A stretch of 64,000 nt of DNA from Paragorgia papillata (GCA_035771165.1 JAWNZC010000314.1:2881001-2945000), one strand, 5' to 3'; shown: positions 35,601 to 43,692, numbered from the stretch's first letter. Program-made: numbers and translations. Notes: generated by a model not told the origin, from the sequence alone.

Positions 35601-38600
35601 TACCAGATTTTAAGTGCCAGTATCCCACTAGATACTGCTGAAAATTTCAAATCTCGTGCCCTGAGTCCCTTTCCCTACTGTGGGGGCATTTTAGTGTTTT
35701 ACTCTGGCTAATGCCAAACAACTTTAGGGCCTGTTTACAAGGAGATAGGGTTACCCTAGCACCCAGGTCAAAGTTAGCCCATGTTAGCCTGGGATTACAA
35801 GCAAAATTTCACAGGTAAGGTCACCCTGCTACCCGAGTCAACTTTATTAGATGTTTAGCCTGGAACAAGTAAAAAGTTGTCCCACGTAGGTGAGTTATGC
35901 CTACCAAACAAGGTGAGTTATATGCCTACTAAACAAGGCAAAACAACCTGGCTACTAGTTTTGTCATGTTTACAAGGACACTAGGTAACCCTGATGCTAG
36001 CTAGCATCAGGGTTACCCTAGTATCCTTGTAAACATGACAAACAAAAAAACAAGAAATGTACAAGAGCTTGGTATCCTGGGCCAATTTCAAAAAGGGCCA
36101 GGTAACCATTAATTACAATCTCCCATCATTCAGGGCTAAATCCACTTGTATGTCTGCACATGCCTTGAATGTGTTAAAGAAACTTTAGTGGTTACCTGGC
36201 CCATATTCTTTGAATGGGCCAGAGTACCAGGCTAGGGTAACCCTAACTCTTCAAAGGAGTAAGTCTAGTTGGGAAAGGGTTAAACTGGAAAAAATACTCT
36301 AGCACAAGGCAAAATAAGAAATAAAATATTGTTTAATATAAAATTTTAACTGTTTTAACATACACAGTCTTCCAACTGCGATAGTAACATTTTTGTGGCA
36401 AAGGTGCACGAAGTAAGATATTCCTTGGAATAACGTACTGTACCTTAATTGGGTTTCTTGGGCATACCAACTTGAGGAAGCGCTGATTGAATATTTATCA
36501 GTTAGTTGATCATGCATAATTTAACAAAAAACAACATTCAAATAGCTAGCAACAGTTCAGAACACAACAAATCTTGAATTGAAAAATCTTATTAACGAAT
36601 TTCTTCAGAAAAACGAATTTAAGTAGAATTGCCGAGCAGCGCCCGCTGAAATTAGTGGGCGCCATCTTGGTGAAGTTCAAAATGACAACAGTTGATTCAA
36701 TAGTAAATATCTCGAAAACCGTTGCTGGGGCAATGAGGGGCAAGTGAAAAATTCGAAAGAATGGACGTTTGTTTAACTCCTTGTGCAAAAATTAGAGAAT
36801 TCGTTCGATGGGAATTCGAGATTTTTTGCTTTGAAGATTGTTGGCAAACCGGAAGTGGGGTCTTCGCTTAGCGCGACACGACCTATATAAACGATAAAAA
36901 CAAAGTAGAAAAAATACAGTTACCTTGCAAAATCCTGCAGATATGGATAGTCCAACAATATATCAAACGATATCGCTGCTTTTTTAAAGAAAAAAATGAA
37001 TGACAATAGCGTAATATTCGGTATTCTAAGTCCAATCCAAAATTCTCAGCGATCAACTTCGCGAGAAGGACAATCTCGTTCCCAGAGCCCACGTTCCCCA
37101 CCAAGGAAACGAGAGACTCTGGGATAATCCGTTTCAATTCGATATTTCATTGGCTGCAGATGAACACATGGACTTGCTCCACTAAGTCCGCCTCTTAGCG
37201 CTAGTTTTTGCGGGCGAGCGGAAAGGTGGGAGAGCGGAAAAGCGGGAGGAAAGAGGCGGACTTGTTTCGCTTGCAGGTTTTTGAATCTAATTAAATATTC
37301 TGGCCGGAAATCGCTGAAATGTACATCGCCCTGTTTTGACGTGTTTCGGGTTGTCGTACATGCAATGGAAAGTGGTTCTACCCCTACTAAAACGTTTTCA
37401 AGAGTCTGTTTAACTCCAACTTCCAAAGATAGCACTTGCATAGCAATTTAGCCTGAATATAATTACTTCCCGAATTACGTCACCGGTCGAAAAATTCACC
37501 GGTGAATTTTGGCGCGCTGCAGGTGGGAAAAGTCCTTTCCAACGAGGAACCGAAAGGTCAAAAATGTCGAAAGGTCAAAAATGTTTGAAAAGGACTTTGA
37601 GAAAGTCTAATGAACACAGTGAACTCTATATAACTCTTCTTCCGGATCACAAGAATCCTGTGATGGCGTGAACGGATTATCCTAACCTGCGATCAGGCCA
37701 GTTGTAAACTATGGCCTGATACAAATCATTGATTCTTCTCTTTCGCCCCCTATTCATGTGACGCGTCATAGCCAATAAAAATCACTTCCTGTTTTGTATT
37801 GCGTGTGTCTATAAAAAGCTTCACCCAACAAATTAATAACGTCTAAGCAAATCGAACCTCAAAAAAGTCATTGTTTGTGCATAAACATCTTCAAACACAC
37901 GTTTATTCAGTTTTCAAGTAATCTTTCGAAGTGGCAATGCCAAAGTAAAATCTAGTACTGTATACTACAATGAACCAGGAATTTGCAATTAGGGAATTCG
38001 AAATTATTTATACGATCGGGATTCGGGAAACCAAATATTTTAATATTTGATTACAACAATTCTCAAATATATTCCCAGATATTTTAATTAAATGCACAAC
38101 GGCAATTCCGATTTTCCGAATAGCCACAACATTTTAAATGTTTTCACCAAAAGTTTTGATGTTTCACCCCATTTCAACGACTGCTTTAGCTTGGCGACGA
38201 GATAATAATTTGTCTCACGAGTTCAGTTCAGATTCATACATTCAGTCAAGCAAAGGCTGCAAAACGGCCTTGATATGGTTTGTATTCAGACTTTATACGT
38301 ACAGTACTTGCGCATAAATTCCAGTAGACTATATATTACGGACACTGCGTTCGCTTTTCCGATCAGAATGAACTTTCAAGAGCAATTGTTTCTTCCCGTA
38401 GTCAGACGACAAGACAGCAGCAGTGTTTTGTTTTGACAGCTAGGCTGGCTTTCAGTACACATTGCACAGTTCTTGCTCTTCCTTCACGCATAGTATTACG
38501 GGCAAAACTCGGAGGTTCCTTCTTCAGCTTCTTTAATCGCTCTTGTCCATGAAAATGGCAAAAACGCTAACGGTAAATTTGAGAAAACACAAACTTTCTA

Positions 38601-41600
38601 GTCGGAGCCTGAGCGGCTTCTCGGCAATTCCCACGAAGAACTTTCGATTTTCGAATCAGTTAATTACTTAATTTCCGTTAATGTTGCGCGCTAGCCAATT
38701 AAACCTTATCAAATCGAGTCCTTTGTTGCAATAGCCAATCAGGACGACTTCCAAAATCTGGAAGTACTGCACGAACTTTTAACGACATTTGTATCAGGCC
38801 ATAGTTTACAACTGGCCTGATCGCAGGTTAGGATTATCCCAGAGTCTCGTTTCCCGGGTGGGGAACGTGGGCTCTGCATGGAACGAGATTGGAGAAGGAT
38901 GAGAAAATGAAGCGATTTGATATTCACTAATTAGCTGTCCACCCTCCTTTGACAACGAATATAATACATCAAACTGTTTACGGTCTTCCTTTTTCTTTGT
39001 GTGATCATCGGGTTAGGTATTGCTGATCATATATTAGGTTAATATGGCGGCCATTAGAACTTGCTAAGATTAATTGCGCGAGGGAAACTCAGTGCAATTT
39101 GGCGATGCGGTCACACGGGAAAATAAGGAACTGAAAATAGTCTATATACGTAATAACTTAAAATGTTATTTTGTTAGGTTTGTTTTCACGAATGACGAAG
39201 GAGAGGGGATAGACATTGCATTTGGAACTGATGCAAACGAGGTTCTCACCAGTGGTCAGTCTGCTACCCAGTTCCCTCAGGAGTACATGATTGAGACAAA
39301 CACTACAAGGTTCCACCTTATTGACACCCCAGGCATTGGCGACTGTAGGGGTATTGACAAGGACAAGGAAAATTTCGAAAACATCTTGGCCTTTCTTACC
39401 TGTTACGACAAGATTAATGCTGTGGTTGTGCTTCTCAAGCCAAACAACTCAAGGATGACTGTGGCCTTCAAGTTCTGTGTGTTAGAGTTATTAACCCACC
39501 TCCACAAGTCCCTGGTGTTCAACATCATCTTTGCCTTCACTAACTCCCGAGGAACTTTCTACAGGCCAGGAGACAGCCTCCCAGTTCTTAAACAGCTTCT
39601 GCACAAGTATAATATTGAAATCGATCTATCTCCGTCAAACTATTTTTGCTTTGACAACGAAGCTTTCAGGTATTCAGTATTTGCAGATGTATCAACACTC
39701 GTTTATCATGAATTTATAGAGATTTGTATCAACGCATATAATCATCTCTTAACCAGTTGGAAAACTTGTAATTCACACTGATTTCACGAGAACTTTGGCT
39801 ACCCTTGATCTCTTAGGTTTAGGATCATCAAGTGCATTATAGAGCTAATTAAATTATGATGATCGAGCGACTAAGTGGTGTAGTGCTAGGATTAGGATAA
39901 GCGAAAGTGTCAAGCCAGTAGATTATTTCACAGTTGTGTGTTCTTTGACTTTGTTTTGATACAAACCTATCTTCTTTTCATATGTAAAGCTTGTTCAACA
40001 AAAACTAGTCAGCATAAGAAGAACACTGACGATTTATGTATGAAAAACAGGAAGGTTAGTATCAAAGCAATGTCAACTTCAGCCTCACTCTCACTCAAAG
40101 GCCAATTCACTAAGCAGACAACTGTAAATTGGGCTATTGTGAATTAGTATAATTTCATAGTGGAAAAGAGGCTTTCCAGCTTTCTGATTGGTCCACTCAG
40201 CGGTGAATCTGAGGCAATAGTCACCGCCTAGCGCGGTGACTATTGCATCACAAGAAATTGTTCTTCAAAAGTAGTTTTGGAAAAGAAACTGGTACTTATT
40301 CAACACTGCACTGACTTTACTCGTTTCAGTCTCCCCCTCGGAGTTGTCATTTTGAAGTATGAGAATTTGGAATTTGTACATTTGATTCATTGAACTGTTG
40401 ATTATTTTTTTTTTCAAAATGGGGTCCGTAGTTTTTGAGACAAACAAAAGAGCATAAAACTGAAAAAAATTAATCACCGAGATGATGTACATATCAAATA
40501 TCGTAAAAACAAAACTTTATCAAGGAAGTATATTTTCTATAATTCTTCGGGGTTTTTTTTGTATGTTTTGGCTAGGTTTTGGTCGTAGCGATGTTTTCGA
40601 AAACTTCGTCATGAGTGATATATTGAACATGAATTAAGTGCAAAAAAGCCGTAACACAGGATTCAAAACACCAGAATAAAAGTCTTTTTAGCATATATTT
40701 GAACGTATGTACAAGTTCAGGACCAAGGGGAATGTTGTTTACTCTTTTTGAAATTATTTACTGACAAAGACTGTGGCTTGCTAACATCGTCTGTGAATAA
40801 ACAGAATCACCACGGCTAAAATGAAAGCAGTTGTTTAAAAGTTTCTTGTTTTAACGTTATTAGTTTTTTATCAACCTCTGAAATTATACTAAAACAATTA
40901 GTTACCTCAGTCTCGGTGACTATCGGTGTATTTACCGATAGTCATTGTTAAATAGATTTTTTCATCATCTCATTTACAGGTTTCTTGCCTGCAACAAGAG
41001 TGGAATTCAGTTCACCTCTGAAGAGATTGACCTCTACTCAAAGAGCTGGGTCAAGTCGTGCGACACAACTTGCCAACTTTTCGACCTCGTTAAGAGTAAG
41101 AAGCCCCATGAGACTAAGAAGACCGTGAGTCTGAACGAGGCGAGGAACTGCATAATCGCCATGAGCAAACCAATGGGTCAAGCTGTTCAACTGATCGAGA
41201 TGAACTTGAAGAAGATCAAAGATGTTAAAGACCAGTGCAAGGTCGTTGACGCTGACATCAGGTCCTTCCAGGCCGATCTCAAGTTCAATGCGTATGAATT
41301 GGAGCTAAGCCATCTCGACTATCCCATGACTGTTTGTGCAGACGAAAACTGCAAGAAGTATGTAAATATCGGAAAGTCAAGGGAGAGGAATACAATTTAT
41401 GAACAGATCTGCCATGATCACTGCGGACTTTCAGGAGTTCCAATTGAGACTACCAACAACGAACAGCTTCGTGGCTGTGCTGCCATGTGTGATGGGATTT
41501 GCCAGAAATGTAAGCACGACTACAGAGTTCACATGCATATGACCTACACTTTTACTCTCGTAGAGAAGGAATTCCTGTCACGCGATGCACAGATTAAGAT

Positions 41601-42802
41601 CAAGGAGAAGTCCGACTTAAAGTCTCAGAAGGAATTGTTCATGGCGAAGATGGAGAGAAGCATCAAGGAGCTTGAAGACGAAAAGAAATTCATTTTTGAA
41701 TGTGCTAGCTTCTTCGGTGCCTTTCTCAAGGAAAATGCATTGATCGCATACAACGACTCCTTCAGCGAGTACCTTGACATGCTGATCAAAGAGGAGCAGG
41801 CTAAGGAGAAGGATATCAGAGACGACGAGAAGATCGAACAGATGAGGAAAGACAAGCAGACATATGAGGCAAAGAAAGATATCATCGTGAGTAACATCGC
41901 GTCAGGCTCTAAAGACAAAAACGAAGTCATTCCCATAGAAAAGATCTATGAAATGAGACAGAAGCTTTGCTCTCTGAAGCACAATGGGAAGACTCTGAAA
42001 GACGCTCTAGGTATAGTGTATTTACAAAGTAGGCATTAATTTCAGCAGCAAGTATATATTATATGTCCTTATAAGTCCAAGAAAATGTTCTTCCCGCGGT
42101 TTATTTTTCATTACATATAGAATTTTGCCTTTTACTTCAATTTCTCCCTAGATAAGCCACAGATTTTTGTGCCTTGATTCTCAGACTGCTGAATTCAAGC
42201 TACATTTGATATTGTTTCTAAAAGAGCCGTGAAAAATCCACAGACATTAGTGTGGGAAAGACGTATATTGCAAAACTGCTAATTACGTTATGAATACTCT
42301 TATTCTTGTAGATGGTATCATCTCAGCAAGGCAGAGAAGACACAAAGTAGAAAGGTAAGGATTGTTCCAAAACGGTTGGGGAAGTAAATAAAATTAAAAA
42401 ATAACAGGTTTCTACAGTTATTATAAGGGTCATCAATTCCATACATGCCTAACATTACTTGAAACCGACATTGCATGTGGAGAATGTTTTCGTCACTTTT
42501 GCTGTTGTACTGTAAGATTCAGACAGATTAATTTTTTAGCTTTTTTCCGTATCATCTCACAGAATGTTTAACTTATGATTCTTTATTAAATTACTTTGAT
42601 GAAATTTGCATTACTCCTCAACCGAATTGAATATTTTGCCATCATGCCAGTTTGTTTAAGTGCATTCAATGACATGTTTCAATTTAGGAAGAGCTGCGTG
42701 CATGCCAAAAACGAAAAGTCCTGGAAAGTTACCGACGTCATCTTTAACCCCCTTAGTTGGTGGAACAGGAACAAAAGCAACAACAGAATCTCCAACTCCT
42801 AG
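13242..42802 (+). CDS. six-exon AIG1/IMAP-like GTPase with Cys/His and coiled-coil C-terminal region
   Basis: Exons: 13,242-13,292, 13,686-13,840, 39,178-39,669, 40,980-42,010, 42,312-42,354, 42,688-42,802. Every junction is GT-AG with matching phase (0, 2, 2, 1, 2) and the sum is 1,887 bp, so the product is 628 residues ending in TAG. The P-loop GETGVGKST is at residues 31-39 and the G3 motif DTPG at 118-121. The usual (N/T)KxD motif is not seen; FTNSRGT stands at about 189-195. A Cys/His-rich segment (CADENC to CQKCKHDYRVHMH) lies at about 350-415 and a charged coiled coil at about 435-540. This layout matches the uncharacterised metazoan/fungal AIG1-like GTPases with a long C-terminal domain (DUF8206-type, from memory). 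Such GTPases bind GTP and often oligomerise on membranes or in immune responses; for this one the role is unknown. The second intron spans 25.3 kb and is full of transposons and palindromes. Confidence 0.85.
13686..13840 (+). CDS. GTPase exon 2 (P-loop)
   Basis: Acceptor CTAAAG, donor GTAAAA, phase 2 at the end. It encodes the Walker A motif GETGVGKST, preceded by the hydrophobic strand FNILIL, and ends in FTVLIPS, the switch I approach typical of AIG1-like GTPases. Confidence 0.9.
14606..14634. repeat. AT dinucleotide microsatellite
   Basis: About 14 TA units in intron 2 of the GTPase gene. Confidence 0.9.
14838..14937 (-). repeat. dispersed repeat (copy 2) related to 1,205-1,297
   Basis: Reverse-complement relative of the GC-rich repeat at the window start, with gctgtttcagagaccc, an A/T stretch and ccccggacctcccc in the same relative order. 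Divergence is substantial. Confidence 0.5.
15604..16340 (+). pseudogene. ORF fragment with CxxC zinc-finger-like motif, interrupted by a MITE
   Basis: Frame 1 reads MGHLHHVFQGKDNEEIAVLT up to 15,675. The same frame resumes after the 401-bp MITE and one copy of its TA duplication, and contains YVEKVIGEGKS, CIQCGF and LCASPAC, a C-x2-C...C-x4-C pattern that could bind zinc. It stays open to about 16,340. Fragments at 15,250-15,460 (for example LYASKEN before a stop) may belong to the same dead gene. No family could be named. It is probably a transposon-derived gene killed in part by the insertion. Confidence 0.45.
15678..16078. mobile_element. 401-bp MITE with CCGTATTTC termini and TA target duplication
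   Basis: The termini are CCGTATTTCCTCTATTAAGC on the left and the inverted gcttaatagaagaaatacgg on the right, flanked by TA (15,676-15,677 and 16,079-16,080). The TA duplication is what Tc1/mariner-type transposases leave. The interior has several ggggcttaatagaggg motifs and a poly-G tract at 15,979. It interrupts the zinc-finger ORF. Confidence 0.8.
16277..17089. repeat. inverted-repeat element about 0.8 kb, 43-bp arms
   Basis: Arm 16,277-16,320 (ctgcctcctccacaggccct, then attgcatcatggacaggtca) is matched in reverse by 17,047-17,089. Less perfect pairing continues inward with agggcctgcaaaatcctgta and ggatctggcaggccct. It is probably a non-autonomous TIR element whose outer end was further disturbed by the MITE at 17,100. 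Confidence 0.65.
17100..17313. mobile_element. 214-bp MITE, TAGCCTGG termini, 9-bp target duplication
   Basis: Begins TAGCCTGGTACCCTGGCCC and ends with the inverse, ggtaccagcccaggcta. It is flanked by identical tagcaaatg at 17,091-17,099 and 17,314-17,322. It has an inner inverted pair, gggccaggtaaccactaa and ttagtggttacctggccc. A related copy is at about 36,068-36,232. Confidence 0.85.
18360..19205. other. intronic DNA with one MITE-end fragment
   Basis: Contains ggctctgggaacgagattg at about 18,408, the terminus of the CAATCTCGTTCCC family. Otherwise no gene, long repeat or RNA was recognised. Confidence 0.4.
19295..19356 (+). repeat. TGACTCA array, 11-bp period, left arm
   Basis: TGACTCA occurs at 19,295, 19,306, 19,317, 19,328 and 19,339, exactly 11 bp apart, with a degenerate sixth copy at 19,350. 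TGACTCA is the established AP-1/GCN4-type bZIP site. The 11-bp spacing is close to one helical turn, so all sites face the same side of the helix. Confidence 0.95.
19405..20185 (+). repeat. three degenerate copies of a 170-bp repeat, left arm
   Basis: Blocks at about 19,410-19,580, 19,588-19,757 and 20,080-20,185 (truncated) share aagtcatcctagaat or its variant, gctaactaaaccc, gaagatagaatga, and (in the first two) aacgattttaaatgtcgaaa and ggcaaagcgatttattactt. They are mirrored in the right arm at about 23,215-23,980. Confidence 0.85.
20271..20513 (+). other. 80-codon open frame in the palindrome, left copy
   Basis: Reads MKSLYMNIILDIWFAFLVF with a hydrophobic N-terminal half. An identical frame lies in the right arm at 22,871-23,113 on -. 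Identity of the two copies follows from the palindrome and does not show selection. No family is recognised. A short membrane peptide is possible but unsupported. Confidence 0.25.
20575..20732 (+). repeat. GGCTC/GAGCC short tandem array, left copy
   Basis: Repeats of ctccgagccnnnggctcttgg, period about 21 bp, with internal GGCTC/GAGCC inverted symmetry. The mirrored array is at 22,640-22,800. GC content jumps well above that of the surroundings. Confidence 0.85.
20738..21320 (+). repeat. pyrimidine-only array (tcttatcttcc), left copy
   Basis: About 580 bp of tctta/tcttcc repeats with period 9 to 12 bp, almost free of purines other than A. It keeps frames open as artefact ORFs (LIFLLSSSYLPLIFLL pattern). 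The mirrored purine version is at 22,122-22,640 and differs in unit order and length. Confidence 0.95.
21509..21930. repeat. TCC/GGA triplet tracts flanking the palindrome centre
   Basis: Left tract 21,509-21,590 is cctcctcc-rich; right tract 21,769-21,930 is ggaggagga-rich and longer. Together with the unique 180-bp spacer they form the loop side of the palindrome. The E-rich, R-rich and S-rich ORFs here are artefacts of the triplet repeat. Confidence 0.95.
22122..22640 (-). repeat. purine-only array, right copy
   Basis: ggaagataag repeats, the reverse complement of the 20,738 array, with its own pattern of unit variants. Confidence 0.95.
24039..24100 (-). repeat. TGAGTCA array, 11-bp period, right arm
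   Basis: TGAGTCA at 24,039, 24,050, 24,061, 24,072, 24,083 and 24,094. Six intact sites, one more than the left arm, again with exact 11-bp spacing. Confidence 0.95.
24222..24292 (-). repeat. MITE fragment related to 35,727-36,046
   Basis: Contains gacctgggcagcaggatgac, actcgggtgctagggtaacc and catccttgtaaacaggcc, which match in reverse the family with terminus ggcctgtttacaagga. It is a truncated end. Confidence 0.6.
24825..25898 (-). mobile_element. Helitron2-like non-autonomous element, copy 1
   Basis: On - the 5' end is ACTCGGGCTACCGCAGGTAG. Near the 3' end the inverse GTAGCCCGAGT is followed by the perfect palindrome ACGCCTGAGCAGGCGT and CTTG. A 5' terminus that repeats in inverted form just inside the 3' end, followed by a 3' stem-loop, is the arrangement known for Helitron2/Helentron elements and their HINE derivatives. 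Two more copies occur at 58,491 and 61,724. All three are preceded by ATT. The conserved open frames inside are shared by non-coding descent; no Rep/helicase is present. Confidence 0.75.
25920..26285. repeat. hairpin MITE with gtgtttctataactctatgg motifs
   Basis: Arms 26,091-26,175 and 26,205-26,281 are inverted copies (gaaatagaaaacatttt, cgtgtttccatagagttata, ggaagtttgggagaac). A partial related copy lies at 25,934-25,970. The central loop is gctcgtgttcccac-like. Confidence 0.75.
26991..27344. mobile_element. 354-bp Harbinger-type MITE, TTA target duplication
   Basis: Termini GGCCTAGTGAGTATACGTCG on the left and, inverted, GGCCTGGTTTATACTACATC on the right, both followed by cgcacaatcgtcgcattt. 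TTA flanks both sides (26,988-26,990 and 27,345-27,347). A 3-bp TWA duplication is the PIF/Harbinger signature. A second internal copy of the motif at 27,047-27,071 makes a nested hairpin. Confidence 0.75.
27560..27882. repeat. minisatellite of alternating 58- and 55-bp units
   Basis: Five to six copies of ctgccagagcggccagagtg then ccagtttggccagagtaac. The tails alternate between attatatatttgtctgttt and atatatttcttcgttt, so the true period is a dimer of about 113 bp. The open frame here is a repeat artefact. Confidence 0.95.
28990..29878. mobile_element. insertion in the left arm, begins with a 50-bp-arm hairpin
   Basis: This segment has no counterpart in the right arm of the surrounding palindrome. 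It starts with an imperfect hairpin 28,990-29,094 (cttataccat to atggtataa; inner tagccaacgaggcgcttcgc). It ends near 29,878 with gctcatatccgatagcatgc, similar to its start. The 85-codon frame at 29,194-29,451 has no recognisable domain and is not called a gene. Confidence 0.5.
30226..31095 (+). repeat. 8-bp array CTCTACAA/CTCTACAG with interspersed longer units
   Basis: Alternating ctctacaa and ctctacag octamers interrupted six times by actgaactccacacctttac-type blocks (starting 30,362, 30,461, 30,626, 30,743, 30,852, 30,977). The reverse-orientation array is at 31,124-31,285. The LQLYNSTA-type ORFs of up to 319 codons are products of the repeat. Confidence 0.95.
31715..33055. other. intronic DNA with no supported feature
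   Basis: AT-rich. Only a short duplicated phrase ctcgttcccaggtc at about 32,552 and 32,579 stands out. No gene or structured repeat. Confidence 0.4.
33060..35665. mobile_element. 2.6-kb TIR-bounded element carrying a Crypton-like recombinase
   Basis: Termini CTCGGGGCATGAGATTTG on the left and, inverted, CTCAGGGCACGAGATTTG on the right. Just inside both ends lie clusters of GGGATACC and GTATCCC in both orientations, for example ggggataccagattttaag and agggataccagattttaag. These are plausible recombinase- or transposase-binding sites. A degenerate DUF3504-type tyrosine recombinase gene lies inside. No certain target duplication was found. Confidence 0.65.
33929..35126 (+). pseudogene. Crypton-like (DUF3504) tyrosine recombinase, frameshifted
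   Basis: Starts MALSRFRMPKTVDEEQL, then YWLTKFVQEV and RYPPRTLYGMIAGI, a motif typical of QRICH1/ZMYM/KIAA1958-type DUF3504 proteins. These are related to Crypton tyrosine recombinases that cut and rejoin DNA. A GT-AG intron at 34,331-34,430 joins DFNLLNPNDK to FRRALDAEMKDGT. Later pieces hold WRMGLLGTGSA, GKLFGLRGGEHRNI (with the expected catalytic Arg) and TGHRSNALYKYEK (HxxR-to-Tyr region). The frame is broken at least four times: a 2-bp shift at about 34,258, a slip in an A run at about 34,505, a TAG at about 34,596 with a shift after it, and a stop at about 34,819. The copy is dead. The 33,663-33,896 open frame upstream is unassigned. Confidence 0.75.
35727..36046. mobile_element. MITE with ggcctgtttacaagga terminus and 43-bp snapback
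   Basis: The left part reads ggcctgtttacaaggagata then gggttaccctagcaccc. The right part, 35,961-36,046, is a nearly perfect palindrome: gtcatgtttacaaggacact to gatgctag, then ctagcatcagggttacccta to aaacatgac. Related to the fragment at 24,222-24,292. Confidence 0.7.
36068..36232. mobile_element. diverged relative of the 17,100 MITE
   Basis: Shares the terminus cttggtatcctgggccaatt and ggccagagtaccaggct, and the inner gggccaggtaaccattaa / tagtggttacctggccc pair with the 17,100-17,313 copy. The target duplication is no longer visible. Confidence 0.65.
36240..37062. other. intronic DNA, no supported feature
   Basis: No exon that splices with the GTPase gene and no recognised repeat. Confidence 0.35.
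37071..38891. mobile_element. hAT-like TIR element (1.8 kb including a nested insertion)
   Basis: Ends CAATCTCGTTCCCAGAGCCC and its inverse (about 60 bp of terminal repeat with a few differences), flanked by 8-bp duplication gagaagga at 37,063-37,070 and 38,892-38,899. An 8-bp duplication with a CA-start terminus fits hAT. Without the nested element it is about 660 bp and non-autonomous. Terminal fragments of the same family are scattered through the window. Confidence 0.8.
37683..38830. mobile_element. 1.15-kb TIR element nested in the hAT-like element, 9-bp duplication
   Basis: Termini TAACCTGCGATCAGGCCAGT and its inverse (about 45 bp of repeat including actatggcctgatacaaat), flanked by ggattatcc at 37,674-37,682 and 38,831-38,839. 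It lies inside the right terminal repeat of the surrounding element, so it inserted later. No coding gene found inside. Confidence 0.88.
39178..39669 (+). CDS. GTPase exon 3 (G3 to end of G domain)
   Basis: Acceptor TTGTTAG after a T-rich tract, donor GTATTC. It supplies SGQSATQ, HLIDTPGIGDCRGIDKDKE, VVLLKPNNSRMTV and FAFTNSRGTFYRPGDS, all hallmarks of this GTPase family, and ends CFDNEAFR with split arginine codon. It lies 25.3 kb downstream of exon 2, and the phase agreement is exact. Overlapping ORFs in other frames are shadows. Confidence 0.9.
40214..40246. repeat. perfect hairpin, 14-bp arms
   Basis: gcaatagtcaccgc, loop ctagc, gcggtgactattgc. Lies in the intron between GTPase exons 3 and 4. 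A second hairpin with a related core (tgactatcggt / accgatagtca) lies at 40,917-40,944, just before exon 4. Confidence 0.85.
40980..42010 (+). CDS. GTPase exon 4 (helical, Cys/His-rich and coiled-coil region)
   Basis: Acceptor TTTACAG, donor GTATAG. The 343 codons include FTSEEIDLYSKSW, SLNEARNCI, a Cys/His cluster that could bind zinc, and a long stretch rich in K and E from about 41,590 to 41,900 with coiled-coil character. The frame happens to read through the donor to a stop at 42,039; splicing to exon 5 is preferred because exons 5 and 6 continue in phase. Confidence 0.88.
42312..42354 (+). CDS. GTPase exon 5 (43-bp micro-exon)
   Basis: Acceptor CTTGTAG, donor GTAAGG. It joins exon 4 in phase 1 and reads DGIISARQRRHKVER, which continues the helical segment. 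It is too short for an ORF caller. Confidence 0.7.
42688..42802 (+). CDS. GTPase exon 6 (terminal)
   Basis: Acceptor AATTTAG. It encodes KSCVHAKNEKSWKVTD, then FNPLSWW and a TAG stop. Phase 2 matches exon 5. No clear AATAAA was seen directly downstream. Confidence 0.65.
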
Positions 42803-42960
42803 AACATTACTTCGATCATTCAGGATACGTGAATAACCATATAACAAATATGAAAAGTAAATTAAATACGTTTTGACATTTGTTATGCTTGAGATAGTCA
42901 ATGAGATAAACCAGTTTAATTAGGTGTAAAAATGGACGCGCAACCAGGGTTAAACATGAT

Positions 42961-43692
42961 TAAGGTGTAAAAAAACGGTCTCTGGATTAAGTTATTTGAA
43001 GAAATGAGCTTTCGGCTACCAATCTGCAGCCTTTAACGAGTGGTGAAAATATACATGTCACCGACACTCTAAAAGCTAGTGGCTATCCTTCATCGATAAT
43101 TCACAATATTCTAAAGGAAAAATCACTCCCAGCATCAATTCCGTCACCGGAAGAATTATAGTTCGCATATATTTCGACTGGGTGGGCCATCTAACACACG
43201 CCCTGACTATGCTTGTCTTCCTTATATTAAAGGCCTCACTGAGCCACTTGAGATCACTTCGAAAAAACGGAGTAGTCACTAAACCCCTCAAGAATTTCCT
43301 TCCCCAAAACACGTCGGAAACGTTAAGAACGGTAACAAAGGTTCAAGTCAAATATTTCCAAACATGCTTGGTCTAATAGCCATTCAATTGATTTTACAAG
43401 CGCGAGAGTGATCGACAAAGGCGACTACAGAGTACGAAAAACTTTAAATCGAGTCATGGAATACCGCCATCTCTAATGAGCGGATAATAACTCAAAGCCG
43501 CTACCTATATACAATACTCCATTCTTTTAAATAACAGATCCCTTCATTAGTAATTTTAATTGTTTTTATCTTGCACCCCGCTTTCCAATTTTTTTTACAC
43601 TTTTCACTGTATTCGTCAAAGGCTGCAGATTGGTAGCCAAAAGCTCATTTTTTCAAATAATTTAAGCCAGAGAATGTTTTTTACACTTTGAT
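42961..43692. mobile_element. TIR element about 0.73 kb
   Basis: Left arm 42,961-43,051 (aaggtgtaaaaaaacggtct, gagctttcggctaccaatct, gcagcctttaacgagtg) matches in reverse 43,600-43,692. Arms of about 90 bp with mismatches. No gene inside; the target duplication is unclear. It lies just after the GTPase terminal exon. Confidence 0.7.
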
